Shown one piece after another: positions 7,991 to 16,047 of a stretch of DNA of 48,917 nt. The position numbers were made by a program, and so were the translations under genes. Each line of letters begins with the position of its first letter. Position 1 is the stretch's first letter. The DNA comes from Eisenbergiella sp963559585 (lineage in GTDB: Bacteria; Bacillota; Clostridia; Lachnospirales; Lachnospiraceae), in assembly GCA_963559585.1 (NCBI GenBank), contig CAUWLJ010000016.1, forward strand, positions 1 through 48,917, written 5' to 3'. The notes under the pieces were generated by a model, which did no database searches, was not told the DNA's origin, and saw nothing but the letters and a program-made list of their open reading frames with translations.

Positions 7991-8027
7991 GGCTCGTGCG
8001 AGGATGATACGATTTCGGATTATATGT
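7964..8027. promoter_or_regulatory. Operator: perfect 20-bp inverted repeat around the -10 box
   Basis: ACATATAATCCGAAATCGTA (7964-7983) and its exact reverse complement (8008-8027) flank the -10 element. The left arm fills the promoter spacer and the right arm covers the expected transcription start region. This layout predicts repression of the operon, most simply by the MarR protein it encodes, with dimers on each arm. Autoregulation is inferred from position. Confidence 0.78.
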
Positions 8028-8092
8028 GTATAAATAACTGTTTTATACCAAAAGGGCAGACGTGGAAAACATAGGAAAGGGGAAGCGTTATT

Positions 8093-8542
8093 ATGGATCA
8101 GAAATACGAGATTCTTCAGAGGATGATGCTGGCCTTCAACAAGATTGACGGTGTGTACTATCTTTTTTCCAGGCAGCTGGGAGTCAATGAGAATGAGCTG
8201 GCCTTTCTTTATGCGCTGAATGACGGGAAGGCCCATTCGCAAAGGGAGATCAGCGATAACTGGCTGATTCCCAGAACCACCATCAATACCATTGTGAAGC
8301 ATATGGTGGAGGCGGGGTATGTGGTTCTGGAGGCGGAGGAGCATACGAAGGAGAAGACGATCCTGCTCACGGAGAAGGGGCGGGCGTATGCGGACAGGCT
8401 GCTTGGAAAGCTGTACCATGCGGAGGAGGCGGCGATTACGCGCACGCTGGAGCGTTTCTCACCGGAATTTGTGGAGGCTATGGAGGCTTTCGGGGAGGCG
8501 CTGTACATGGAACTGGGCGGCGCCCGGAGAAAGAAAAGGTAA
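8093..8542 (+). CDS. MarR-family transcriptional regulator
   Basis: A 149-residue dimeric winged-helix regulator. The core runs from about residue 30 to 115: ELAFLYALNDGKAHSQREIS, then the recognition region NWLIPRTTINTIVKHMVEAG, then the wing and KGRAYADRLL. Family length is normal. It is followed after 14 bases by a MATE efflux gene, the classic arrangement of a ligand-released repressor controlling its own pump. The upstream promoter contains a perfect inverted repeat that is the likely operator. GGGGAAG before the ATG acts as ribosome-binding site. Confidence 0.9.
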   Translation: MDQKYEILQRMMLAFNKIDGVYYLFSRQLGVNENELAFLYALNDGKAHSQREISDNWLIPRTTINTIVKHMVEAGYVVLEAEEHTKEKTILLTEKGRAYADRLLGKLYHAEEAAITRTLERFSPEFVEAMEAFGEALYMELGGARRKKR

Positions 8543-8556
8543 GGAGAGCATTTTGT

Positions 8557-9912
8557 ATGAAAACAGCAGAAAAGGTCAGGCAGAAAATCCAATTATCCGA
8601 TCATTTCACTTATGGGAGACTGATGCGCTTCTGTTTTCCGTCCATGGTGATGATGGTGTTTACATCGATTTACGGCGTGGTGGACGGTTTCTTTGTCTCT
8701 AATTTTGTGGGGAAAACCCCTTTTGCGGCGATCAATCTGGTGATGCCCTTCGTTATGGTGCTGGGAGGCTTTGGCTTTATGATCGGCACAGGCGGAAGCG
8801 CGCTGGTGTCCATGACGCTTGGAATGGGAGAGCGGGAGCGGGCAAACCGGTATTTTTCCCTGCTGATCGCCTTCACGGTGGTTCTGGGGATCGGTCTGTC
8901 GGTGCTTGGGATCGTGATGATGCGGCCCATTTCCATCTGGCTGGGGGCGACGGAGGCCATGCTGGAGGACTGTGTGGTTTACGGAAGGACGGTTTTGATC
9001 TTTAACACCGCTTACATGCTGCAGAATGTGTTCCAGACCTTTCTGACCACCGCAGAGAAGCCCAGGCTGGGGCTGTTGGCCACGGTGGCGGCGGGGCTGA
9101 CCAATATGGTGCTGGATGGGCTGTTCATTGCGGTTTTTCACTGGGGCGTGGCGGGGGCGGCGCTGGCCACGGGAATCAGCCAGGTGGTGGGAGGCGTCCT
9201 GCCCCTGCTCTATTTTGCCAGGCCCAACGGGAGTCTTCTGCGGCTTGTCAGGCCGGAATTTGAGGGAGGCGTCCTGCTGAAAACCTGCATCAACGGTTCG
9301 TCGGAGCTGATGACGAATATTTCCGGTTCCCTGGTGAGCATCGTTTATAATTTTCAGCTCCTGCGGTTCGCCGGGGAGGACGGCGTGGCGGCCTATGGGG
9401 TGCTGATGTACGTGCAGTTTATTTTTATTGCCATTTTCTTTGGCTATACCATCGGTGCAGGCCCCATCGTGGGCTACCATTACGGAGCGGGAAACCACGG
9501 GGAGATGAAGAACCTGCTGATCAAAAGCATGACCTTCACACTGTCCGCCGGCGCAGCCATGATGGTTCTGGCCCAGCTTCTGGCGGAGCCGCTGGCCCGT
9601 ATGTTTGTAGGCTATGACGCCGGGTTGCTGGAAATGACGACCCATGCCTTCCGCCTGTTCGCGTTTTCCTTCCTGCTGGCGGGAGTGAATATTTTTGCAT
9701 CCGCATTTTTTACCGCGCTCAACAATGGTGTGGTGTCGGCGGCCATCTCCTTTTTAAGGACGCTGGTGTTCCAGCTGCTGTCGGTGCTTCTCCTTCCGGT
9801 TTTCTTCGGGCTGGACGGGATCTGGTGGGCGATCACGGTGGCGGAGGTGTGCGCCTGCCTGATTTCCCTGGGCTTTCTGGCCGCGAAACGTAAAGCCTAT
9901 CACTATCTGTGA
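8557..9912 (+). CDS. MATE family multidrug efflux transporter
   Basis: A 451-residue polytopic membrane protein with about twelve hydrophobic helices in the two-lobed MATE pattern. Landmarks include LMRFCFPSMVMMVFTSIYGVVDG in the first helix region and GFGFMIGTGGSALVSMTLG near residues 70-90. Members export cationic drugs or metabolites using sodium or proton gradients. It lies 14 bases after the MarR gene with AAGGAG before the start, so both come from the promoter at 7961. The substrate is presumably the ligand of the MarR protein. It converges on the AraC gene that follows. Confidence 0.92.
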   Translation: MKTAEKVRQKIQLSDHFTYGRLMRFCFPSMVMMVFTSIYGVVDGFFVSNFVGKTPFAAINLVMPFVMVLGGFGFMIGTGGSALVSMTLGMGERERANRYFSLLIAFTVVLGIGLSVLGIVMMRPISIWLGATEAMLEDCVVYGRTVLIFNTAYMLQNVFQTFLTTAEKPRLGLLATVAAGLTNMVLDGLFIAVFHWGVAGAALATGISQVVGGVLPLLYFARPNGSLLRLVRPEFEGGVLLKTCINGSSELMTNISGSLVSIVYNFQLLRFAGEDGVAAYGVLMYVQFIFIAIFFGYTIGAGPIVGYHYGAGNHGEMKNLLIKSMTFTLSAGAAMMVLAQLLAEPLARMFVGYDAGLLEMTTHAFRLFAFSFLLAGVNIFASAFFTALNNGVVSAAISFLRTLVFQLLSVLLLPVFFGLDGIWWAITVAEVCACLISLGFLAAKRKAYHYL

Positions 9913-9945
9913 GGCGTTGCGGCAGCTTTTGCGGGGCAAAGCCGC

Positions 9946-10749
9946 TCAGTTTATTCTGCGGAATTCCAGGGGCGTCATGCCCGTCGCCTTCTTAAACATG
10001 GCGATGAAATGGCTGGCGTCCTGAAAGCCCACCCGCCGGCCGATCTCCTGAATGCTGGTGCGCTGGGAGGTGAGCAGAAGCTCCCTGGCCTTGTTGATGC
10101 GGTAGCTGGTCAGGTATTCGTAGGCGGAGCAGCCCAGGAAGCGGCGGAACAGCCGGGAAAGGTACTGGGGGGTGACGTACACCTGGCGGCACAGGGCCTG
10201 TACCGTCAGCTCCCTTCCATAATTTGTTTCAATCTCTTGTATCACAGGAGCCACATAACGGGCATAAAGGGGATCCGCCGCCAGGTCTGCCGCAGATCCC
10301 CCGCCTGCCAGGAGAAGCAGCAGCCGGTAACAGTCCGTGGAAATATCCTGTTCGTCCGCAGGAGGATGCTCATATTTGGCCATCACCTGACTGATCAGCC
10401 CGTTGATCCGCGCTCCGGTCTCTTTTTCCGTGAAAAGGAAAGGACGGCTTCCCACCATTTTCCCGATGCTTCCCTCCAGCGTTCCGGTAAAGGTGGCGAA
10501 GGCTGTCTGCCACGGGGTAAGCCCCCGGTAGGAATGGCGCACAAAGGGGGCGATCAGAATGCCCTCCCCCTCCCGCACCACATACTCCCGCCCTGCTATC
10601 TCAAACTGTCCGCACCCGGCCTCCGTCTGCAGATAGTGATACAGCGGATATCCCCCGGAGCGCACCACAGGCTCCTGTATCCAGCGGTTTCCTATGGAAT
10701 CAAAGATAAACGGCTCGCTCACAGGCGAGCTTTTAAAATGGATCGGCAT
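9946..10749 (-). CDS. AraC-family transcriptional regulator
   Basis: A 267-residue regulator with an N-terminal cupin-like sensor (1-150, including REGEGILIAPFVRHSYRGL) and a C-terminal double helix-turn-helix (about 165-265, with YVTPQYLSRLFRRFLGCSAYEYL and EIGRRVGFQDASHFIAMFKK). GGGAGGGAG precedes the ATG on the minus strand. It is divergent from the GH42 beta-galactosidase across a 273-base spacer, so activation of that gene by a galactoside-derived signal is the natural guess. Residues 240-267 match the conserved ending TGMTPLEFRR. Confidence 0.9.
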   Translation of the reverse strand: MPIHFKSSPVSEPFIFDSIGNRWIQEPVVRSGGYPLYHYLQTEAGCGQFEIAGREYVVREGEGILIAPFVRHSYRGLTPWQTAFATFTGTLEGSIGKMVGSRPFLFTEKETGARINGLISQVMAKYEHPPADEQDISTDCYRLLLLLAGGGSAADLAADPLYARYVAPVIQEIETNYGRELTVQALCRQVYVTPQYLSRLFRRFLGCSAYEYLTSYRINKARELLLTSQRTSIQEIGRRVGFQDASHFIAMFKKATGMTPLEFRRIN

Positions 10750-11022
10750 ACGCGCTCCCTCCCGTAAAAGAAATTTGGTTTCAAAATCTTTTATTTTTTA
10801 TCCTAACATATTACACACAGCCCTGTCCATTTGTATTATAATCTATCTCAGGCTATCAGTATCTGTCGTTTGGGGCTGCCGCGGACGGTAACGCTGGGTT
10901 TGGGATCAGGCGCAGGCGTTGCCGCGCAGGGAGCCTGACGCAGGACGGAGACGAGGAAAGACCGGCCTCACAGCCTTCCGGAGAAACAGTCCCGGCTGCG
11001 GCCGGTAAGAAAGGACGCGATT

Positions 11023-13032
11023 ATGGAACACACATTCAAGCGAATCCTCTACGGAGGAGACTACAACCCCAACCAGTGGCCCAGAGAGGTCTGGGACGAG
11101 GACATGAAGCTTTTCAGACAGGCTCATATCAACAGCGCCACCATCAACGTATTTTCCTGGGCAAAGCTGCAGCCCACGGAGGAGACGTATGATTTTGACC
11201 GCCTGGACGAGATGGTGGATATGCTCAGCAGGGAGAACAGCGATATTGTAATGGCAACCTCCACAGGAGCCCTTCCCGCGTGGATGGTGAAGGACTATCC
11301 GGAGGTGGCCAGAGTGGACTACGAGGGCCGCCGCCATGTGTTCGGCCAGCGCCACAATGCCTGCCCCAATTCCCCTGTGTACCAGAGGTTTGCCAGAAGG
11401 CTGGCTTCTAAGCTGGCTGAGAGATATGGCAGCAATGAGAATGTGGCCTGCTGGCATATCAACAACGAGTACGGCGGGGAGTGCTACTGCGAAAACTGCG
11501 CCAAGGCCTTCCGCGTATGGCTGAGAAAGAAATACGGCACCATCGAGGCAGTGAACGAGGCGTGGAACATGGAGTTCTGGGGCCATTCCGTATACAGCTG
11601 GGACGAGATCGTGCCGCCCAACATCCTGGGAGACGGCATCGGCACGGAGAAAACCGCTTTTGCAGGGCTTTCCATTGATTACCGCAGGTTCATGTCTGAC
11701 AGCATTCTGGAAAACTTCAAGATGGAGAGAGACGCCATCCGCGAGTTTGATAAGGAGACGCCCATCACCACCAACCTGATGGGAACCTACAAGGGGCTGG
11801 ATTATTTCAAGTGGGCGAAGGAGATGGACATTGTATCCTGGGATAATTACCCCAGCTACAACACTCCCTGGAGCCAGACGGCCATGCGCCACGATCTGAT
11901 GAGAGGCCTGAAAAACGCTCCCTTCATGCTGATGGAGCAGACCCCCAGCCAGCAGAACTGGCAGCCCTACAATTCCTTAAAGAGGCCGGGACAGATGCGC
12001 GCCCAGAGCTATCAGACCGTTGCCCACGGCGCGGACACCATCCAGTTCTTCCAGCTGCGCCGCAGCAAGGGAGCCTGCGAGAAGTTCCACGGCGCGGTGA
12101 TCGCCCACGCGGGAACCGGCAATACCAGGGTATTCCGTGAGGTAACACAGCTGGGTGAGGAGCTGGAGAAGCTGGGAGCCTCCACCCTGGGCTCTGTGAA
12201 CGAGGCTGAGGTGGGAATCGTTTTTGACTGGGACAACTACTGGGCGCTGGAGTACACCAGCGGCCCCAATGTGGACCTGATGTACGTGGATCAGATCCAT
12301 CAGTATTATGAGTACTTCTATAACCGGAACATCCCGGTGGATATGATCCCTGTGGATGGGGATTTCAGTAAGTACAAGATGGTGGTGGCTCCCGTGCTGT
12401 ACATGGTAAAGGAGGGGATGAAGGAGGCCCTGGAGGCTTTCGTTCAGACAGGAGGAATCCTGGTGACCACCTACATGAGCGGTATCGTGGATCAGTCCGA
12501 CAATGTGCATCTGGGAGGATACCCCGGGCCGCTCCGCGCCATGGCAGGCGTATGGGTGGAGGAGATCGACGCCCTGGCTCCCGAACAGTTTAATGAGGTG
12601 CGTTTCCAGGATGGAACCACTGCAGCCTGCCGCCTGGTGTGCGATCTGATGCACCTGGAGGGCGCTCAGTGTGTAGCGGAGTACGGAAGCGATTTCTACG
12701 CGGGAACCCCGGCGGTGACGCGCAACGGCTTTGGCCAGGGTGCGGCCTACTATATCGGAACCGATATGCAGGCGGACGGTACTGCAAAGGTGCTGGATAT
12801 GGCGGTGGCAGAGGCTGGCGTGAAGCCTGTGGTGGAAGGCGGAGAAGGCCTGGAGATCGTGCGCAGACGCGCGGATGACTGCGATTTCTACTTCCTGATG
12901 AACTTTAAGGATGAGGCTGCCCCGGCGCCTGCCGTTCTTGCCGGAAAGACGGACGTTCTCACCGGGAAGGCGGTGAAGGAGGGCGAGCTGCTTTCCAAAT
13001 ATGACGTGAAGATCGTGCGCGTGGAGAGATAA
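11023..13032 (+). CDS. Beta-galactosidase, GH42
   Basis: A 669-residue GH42 retaining beta-galactosidase. The acid/base is Glu149 in HINNEYGG and the nucleophile is Glu305 in LMEQTPSQQNW. Zinc-site cysteines are Cys114 and the Cys154, Cys156, Cys159 cluster (GECYCENC). The trimerisation and C-terminal domains follow from about residue 390. There is no signal peptide, so it hydrolyses imported galactosides; GH42 enzymes often act on plant galacto-oligosaccharides, but linkage preference is not readable. The gene stands alone downstream of a divergent AraC regulator. A -10-like TATAAT lies at 10837-10842, without a convincing -35. A terminator follows the stop. Confidence 0.93.
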   Translation: MEHTFKRILYGGDYNPNQWPREVWDEDMKLFRQAHINSATINVFSWAKLQPTEETYDFDRLDEMVDMLSRENSDIVMATSTGALPAWMVKDYPEVARVDYEGRRHVFGQRHNACPNSPVYQRFARRLASKLAERYGSNENVACWHINNEYGGECYCENCAKAFRVWLRKKYGTIEAVNEAWNMEFWGHSVYSWDEIVPPNILGDGIGTEKTAFAGLSIDYRRFMSDSILENFKMERDAIREFDKETPITTNLMGTYKGLDYFKWAKEMDIVSWDNYPSYNTPWSQTAMRHDLMRGLKNAPFMLMEQTPSQQNWQPYNSLKRPGQMRAQSYQTVAHGADTIQFFQLRRSKGACEKFHGAVIAHAGTGNTRVFREVTQLGEELEKLGASTLGSVNEAEVGIVFDWDNYWALEYTSGPNVDLMYVDQIHQYYEYFYNRNIPVDMIPVDGDFSKYKMVVAPVLYMVKEGMKEALEAFVQTGGILVTTYMSGIVDQSDNVHLGGYPGPLRAMAGVWVEEIDALAPEQFNEVRFQDGTTAACRLVCDLMHLEGAQCVAEYGSDFYAGTPAVTRNGFGQGAAYYIGTDMQADGTAKVLDMAVAEAGVKPVVEGGEGLEIVRRRADDCDFYFLMNFKDEAAPAPAVLAGKTDVLTGKAVKEGELLSKYDVKIVRVER

Positions 13033-13091
13033 GAGCAGAATCCGGAGATGAGCCGGAATTGCTGCTGACAAACTTAATATAAACCTATCAG

Positions 13092-13133
13092 GGCTCCTGT
13101 CTGCCGGATTTGATGGCGGACAGGGGCCTTTTT
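13092..13133 (+). terminator. Rho-independent terminator after GH42
   Basis: Arms 13092-13105 and 13115-13128 make a 14-pair stem with wobbles, followed by TTTTT (13129-13133). As after the fucosidase, the T-run is the left edge of the hairpin-rich repeat. The 13033-13437 gap otherwise contains that repeat and the leader of the MBOAT gene. Confidence 0.82.
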
Positions 13134-13266
13134 GATACAATAGGAAAGCTTCTTTCCTATTGTATCAAAAAGGACGCTCCGCTGTGGATGCGCACTCGCG
13201 CGGGAGGCAGATATTGCCTGACGGCAATCGCGCTCGGCGCAGGTGTGCGTCAAGACGCACACTTTT
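13129..13266. repeat. Hairpin-rich dispersed repeat, copy 2
   Basis: A perfect 20-bp inverted repeat (13129-13148 and 13152-13171, loop CTT) is followed by the 90-base block shared with copy 1 (88 of 90 positions identical). A partial third arm, GATACATAGGAAAG, lies at 13267-13280 and repeats the start of the inverted repeat. Position and structure match copy 1 at 4571-4710. Confidence 0.85.
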
Positions 13267-13437
13267 GATACATAGGAAAGTTCATAATTTTGAACAGCGC
13301 AACTTTTTTCCTTCCTTTGCCGTCTATTCTTATTATAGAAATAACAGCCTGACCTTCCGCAGCTGTTTTCCCTGGATTTTGCGGGGCAGGACGGAGGCGT
13401 GGGCAGGCTGCTTCGGATAGTGGAAAGAGGGAAAAGC

Positions 13438-14844
13438 ATGGTTTTTGGCAGCCTGATTTTTATATTTGGATTCCTGCCCGTTTTTTTTCCGATTTATTAC
13501 CTTGTCCCTGTCAAAGGCAGAAATCTGGTGCTTTTTGCGGGAAGCCTGGCCTTTTATGGCTATGGAGTGAAGGAGGAGCCGGAATATTTCTGGCTGCTTC
13601 TTTTATCTGTGCTGGTTAATTACCTGTGCGGTGTGCTCATTGGCAGGAGCAAAACAAGAGGTGGCGGGGGGATCTGGCTGGGGGCGGGGCTTTTTTATAA
13701 TGTGGGGCTTCTGCTTTTTTTCAAATATACGGATTTTCTCCTGGAGACGGGAAACAGAATCGCTTCTCTGGCCGGCTTTGGAGAGGTATTTTCTCTGCTT
13801 CATCTGGTTCTGCCTGTGGGGATCAGCTTTTATACGTTTCAGAGTATTTCCTATCTGGTGGACGTGTACCGGGGAGACACCCGGTATGAAAGCTCTCTCA
13901 TCGCTTTTGGGGCCTACCTTTGCATGTTTCCCCAGCTGATTGCAGGCCCCATCGTCACTCATGCAAGGGTGCGCAGACAGCTTCGGCACAAGGCGGTCTG
14001 CGGGAAAAACACGGAGGAGGGATTGAGGGAGTTTACCATCGGACTGGGAATGAAGGTGCTGGTGGCCAATCAAATGGGCAGGCTGTGGGGACAGGTGGAG
14101 GCGATCGGCTTTGAGAGCATTTCCACCCCAATGGCCTGGCTGGGGCTGGCGGCGTTCAGTTTTCAGATCTATTTTGACTTCTATGGCTATTCCCGGATGG
14201 CCCGCGGCCTGGGGCTGATGCTGGGCTTTTACTTCCCGGACAACTTTCAGGATCCCTATCTGTCGGGAAGTGTGACGGAATTCTGGCGGCGGTGGCATAT
14301 GACGCTGGGAAGCTGGTTCCGGGAATATGTGTACATACCTCTTGGCGGAAACCGGGCACATCTTTTGAGAAATACGCTGGCAGTCTGGCTCCTCACCGGG
14401 CTCTGGCATGGAGCCAGCTGGAATTTTGTACTCTGGGGGCTTTTGCACTGCGGGCTGATCCTGATGGAAAAGGCCGGGCTGAAACGGATCCTGGCGCACT
14501 CTCCCTTCAGAGGACACTTGTATATGAGCATACTGATCCCTCTGTCCTGGCTTCTGTTTGCTGTGCCCGATCTGGCTCAGGCCAGGCTCTATTTTCTCAG
14601 ATGCTTTCCCTTTCCGGGGCAGGAGACGGCCGCAGTCTTTGCGGGGGACTTCCTGAAATATGGTGAGATGTACGCGATTTCCCTGTCGGCGGCGCTGCTT
14701 CTGTGTACGGGCATCCCCGGCAGGCTGTATCGGAAATACAAGACCTCCCTTGCCGCTGTGCTTTTTCTCCTGGCAGTATTCTGGGGAAGCGTCTGGTGTA
14801 TGCACATGGGGATGGAGGATCCGTTCCTGTATTTTCGCTTTTGA
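13438..14844 (+). CDS. MBOAT family O-acyltransferase (AlgI-like)
   Basis: A 468-residue polytopic membrane protein of the membrane-bound O-acyltransferase family. Two signature histidines are visible: His287 in EFWRRWHMTLGSWF and His324 in LTGLWHGASWNFVLWG. Such proteins move acyl groups, usually acetyl, across the membrane onto cell-wall or capsular polymers, as in AlgI, PatA and DltB. The start at 13438 (MVFGSLIFIFGFLPVFF) has GAAAGAGGG upstream and begins directly with the first helix; an earlier ATG at 13399 is less likely. It is paired with an SGNH protein 32 bases downstream, which is the usual partner that completes the transfer outside the cell. Confidence 0.9.
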   Translation: MVFGSLIFIFGFLPVFFPIYYLVPVKGRNLVLFAGSLAFYGYGVKEEPEYFWLLLLSVLVNYLCGVLIGRSKTRGGGGIWLGAGLFYNVGLLLFFKYTDFLLETGNRIASLAGFGEVFSLLHLVLPVGISFYTFQSISYLVDVYRGDTRYESSLIAFGAYLCMFPQLIAGPIVTHARVRRQLRHKAVCGKNTEEGLREFTIGLGMKVLVANQMGRLWGQVEAIGFESISTPMAWLGLAAFSFQIYFDFYGYSRMARGLGLMLGFYFPDNFQDPYLSGSVTEFWRRWHMTLGSWFREYVYIPLGGNRAHLLRNTLAVWLLTGLWHGASWNFVLWGLLHCGLILMEKAGLKRILAHSPFRGHLYMSILIPLSWLLFAVPDLAQARLYFLRCFPFPGQETAAVFAGDFLKYGEMYAISLSAALLLCTGIPGRLYRKYKTSLAAVLFLLAVFWGSVWCMHMGMEDPFLYFRF

Positions 14845-14876
14845 GAGACGGGAAACCGTCAGATTGTGAGGCAGTG

Positions 14877-15764
14877 ATGAGAAAGTATTCCTATGGAAAA
14901 TGTCTGATCCTCAGTGCGGCTGTGGTTTTGAGCCTTTATGGTTTTGAGCAGCTTGTGGTGAGCGGGCAGAATAAGGGGGAAAACCGGACAGCGGCAGAGC
15001 CTGCGGTGATGGGAAGCGCGGACAGAGAGGATACGGAGGGGGAAAGCCTGGCGGATAACGCTGCATTTTCTGGCGTGGGAGATTCCGTGTCCGGGGACGG
15101 CGCTCCGGGGGAGGAAGCGGCTGGCCCGGGGAGAGACGTCCCGAAGGCTTCCGATCCCGGCAGCTTTCATTCCGCAGCCGCTGACGCAGAAGTGTTTCAT
15201 GACGCGCTTTTCATTGGAGATTCCAGGACGGTAGGGCTGATGGAGTATGGGGATCTGGGAGCTGCGACAGTTTTTGCGGATTCCGGGATGAGTGTATTTA
15301 AGGTGTGGGAAACGCAGGTGAAGCTTCCCTCCGGTGAGAAATGCAGGCTTCAGCAGGTGCTGGAGGAGGGCTCCTTCGGAAAAATCTATATCATGCTGGG
15401 GCTGAACGAGCTGGGATACCCTTATGAGAGCATTGTGGCGAAGTACAGGGCGCTTCTGGAGGAGGTGAGACGGCTGCAGCCGGAGGCGGAGATTTTTCTG
15501 GAGGCCAATCTGCACGTATCAGAAAAAAGATCGTCCTCCTCAGATATTTATAACAATGCTGCTATTGACCGTCTGAACGGGGAAATCCGGGAAATGGCTG
15601 AAGAAAAGGGGGCATTTTATCTGGATATTAATGTTATGTTTGACGATGCCGGGGGAAATCTGGACGCGCAGTACACGGTGGACGATGCCCATGTGCTGGG
15701 AAAATATTATATGGACTGGTCAGGATGGCTGGCAGAGGAAACAGTACGGGCTCTGGAGGGGTGA
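14877..15764 (+). CDS. Membrane-anchored SGNH/GDSL protein, MBOAT partner
   Basis: A 295-residue protein with an N-terminal membrane anchor (about residues 8-27), a Gly/Ala/Glu-rich linker (30-100) and an extracellular SGNH domain. The nucleophile motif is IGDSRTVG with Ser116; MLGLNELG supplies the oxyanion-hole Asn and DDAHVLGKYY near the C-terminus supplies the Asp/His pair. It probably transfers or removes acetyl groups on a surface glycan together with the MBOAT protein. The start at 14877 follows GTGAGGCAGTG; longer in-frame starts lie inside the upstream gene. It could also be a free esterase. Confidence 0.82.
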   Translation: MRKYSYGKCLILSAAVVLSLYGFEQLVVSGQNKGENRTAAEPAVMGSADREDTEGESLADNAAFSGVGDSVSGDGAPGEEAAGPGRDVPKASDPGSFHSAAADAEVFHDALFIGDSRTVGLMEYGDLGAATVFADSGMSVFKVWETQVKLPSGEKCRLQQVLEEGSFGKIYIMLGLNELGYPYESIVAKYRALLEEVRRLQPEAEIFLEANLHVSEKRSSSSDIYNNAAIDRLNGEIREMAEEKGAFYLDINVMFDDAGGNLDAQYTVDDAHVLGKYYMDWSGWLAEETVRALEG

Positions 15765-15884
15765 GCCGGGGGAGGGGCTGTAGCCGGTATCGGAGGATAA
15801 ATCAATTTTTTGTCAGGATAAATCATTGTTTTTGGCAGGCGGCTGTGGAAAAATAAAGGTACTGTTTACAGCAGGATCAAATAT

Positions 15885-16009
15885 GCTCCGGCATGCTTGA
15901 AAAGAATGAAAATAAGCCTGATGGCTTATTTTCAGCCAACAGTTATGTGCCGGAGCGTCACAAAACTGTGAGTATCGCAGGTGAGAAACCACATGTGTGT
16001 TTTCTCACC
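15885..16009. repeat. Structured element upstream of GH43 paralog 1
   Basis: Nested inverted repeats: GCTCCGGCA (15885-15893) with TGCCGGAGC (15949-15957); inside it a perfect 11-bp stem GAAAATAAGCC (15909-15919) with GGCTTATTTTC (15924-15934), loop TGAT; then GGTGAGAAA (15980-15988) with TTTCTCACC (16001-16009). Much of it recurs at 43320-43577, upstream of the paralogous GH43. It may be a cis-acting RNA or a dispersed palindromic repeat. No clear promoter was found in 15765-15884. Confidence 0.65.
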
Positions 16010-16047
16010 GCGGCCGGAGCAGAAAGCGCTCCGGCATGGAGGTAAAA
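16009..16047 (+). promoter_or_regulatory. Hairpin/Shine-Dalgarno module, copy 1
   Basis: GCCGGAGC (16013-16020) pairs with GCTCCGGC (16028-16035) immediately before the ribosome-binding site GGAGG (16038-16042). CTCC in the right arm could alternatively pair with the GGAG of the ribosome-binding site. Nearly the same 41-42 bases precede the esterase at 45469, and a shorter version precedes GH39 at 47050. It also fixes the start codon of this gene at 16048. Confidence 0.65.

Noticed and set aside
9919..9945. Hairpin between the convergent MATE and AraC genes
   Set aside because: A GCGGC/GCCGC stem with inner TTTGC/GCAAA exists, but there is an internal bulge and no T-run on either strand, so it is not called as a terminator.
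15885..16047. Riboswitch or CRISPR-like array
   Set aside because: The repeats are inverted and nested rather than regularly spaced direct repeats, so not CRISPR; no known riboswitch core could be recognised.
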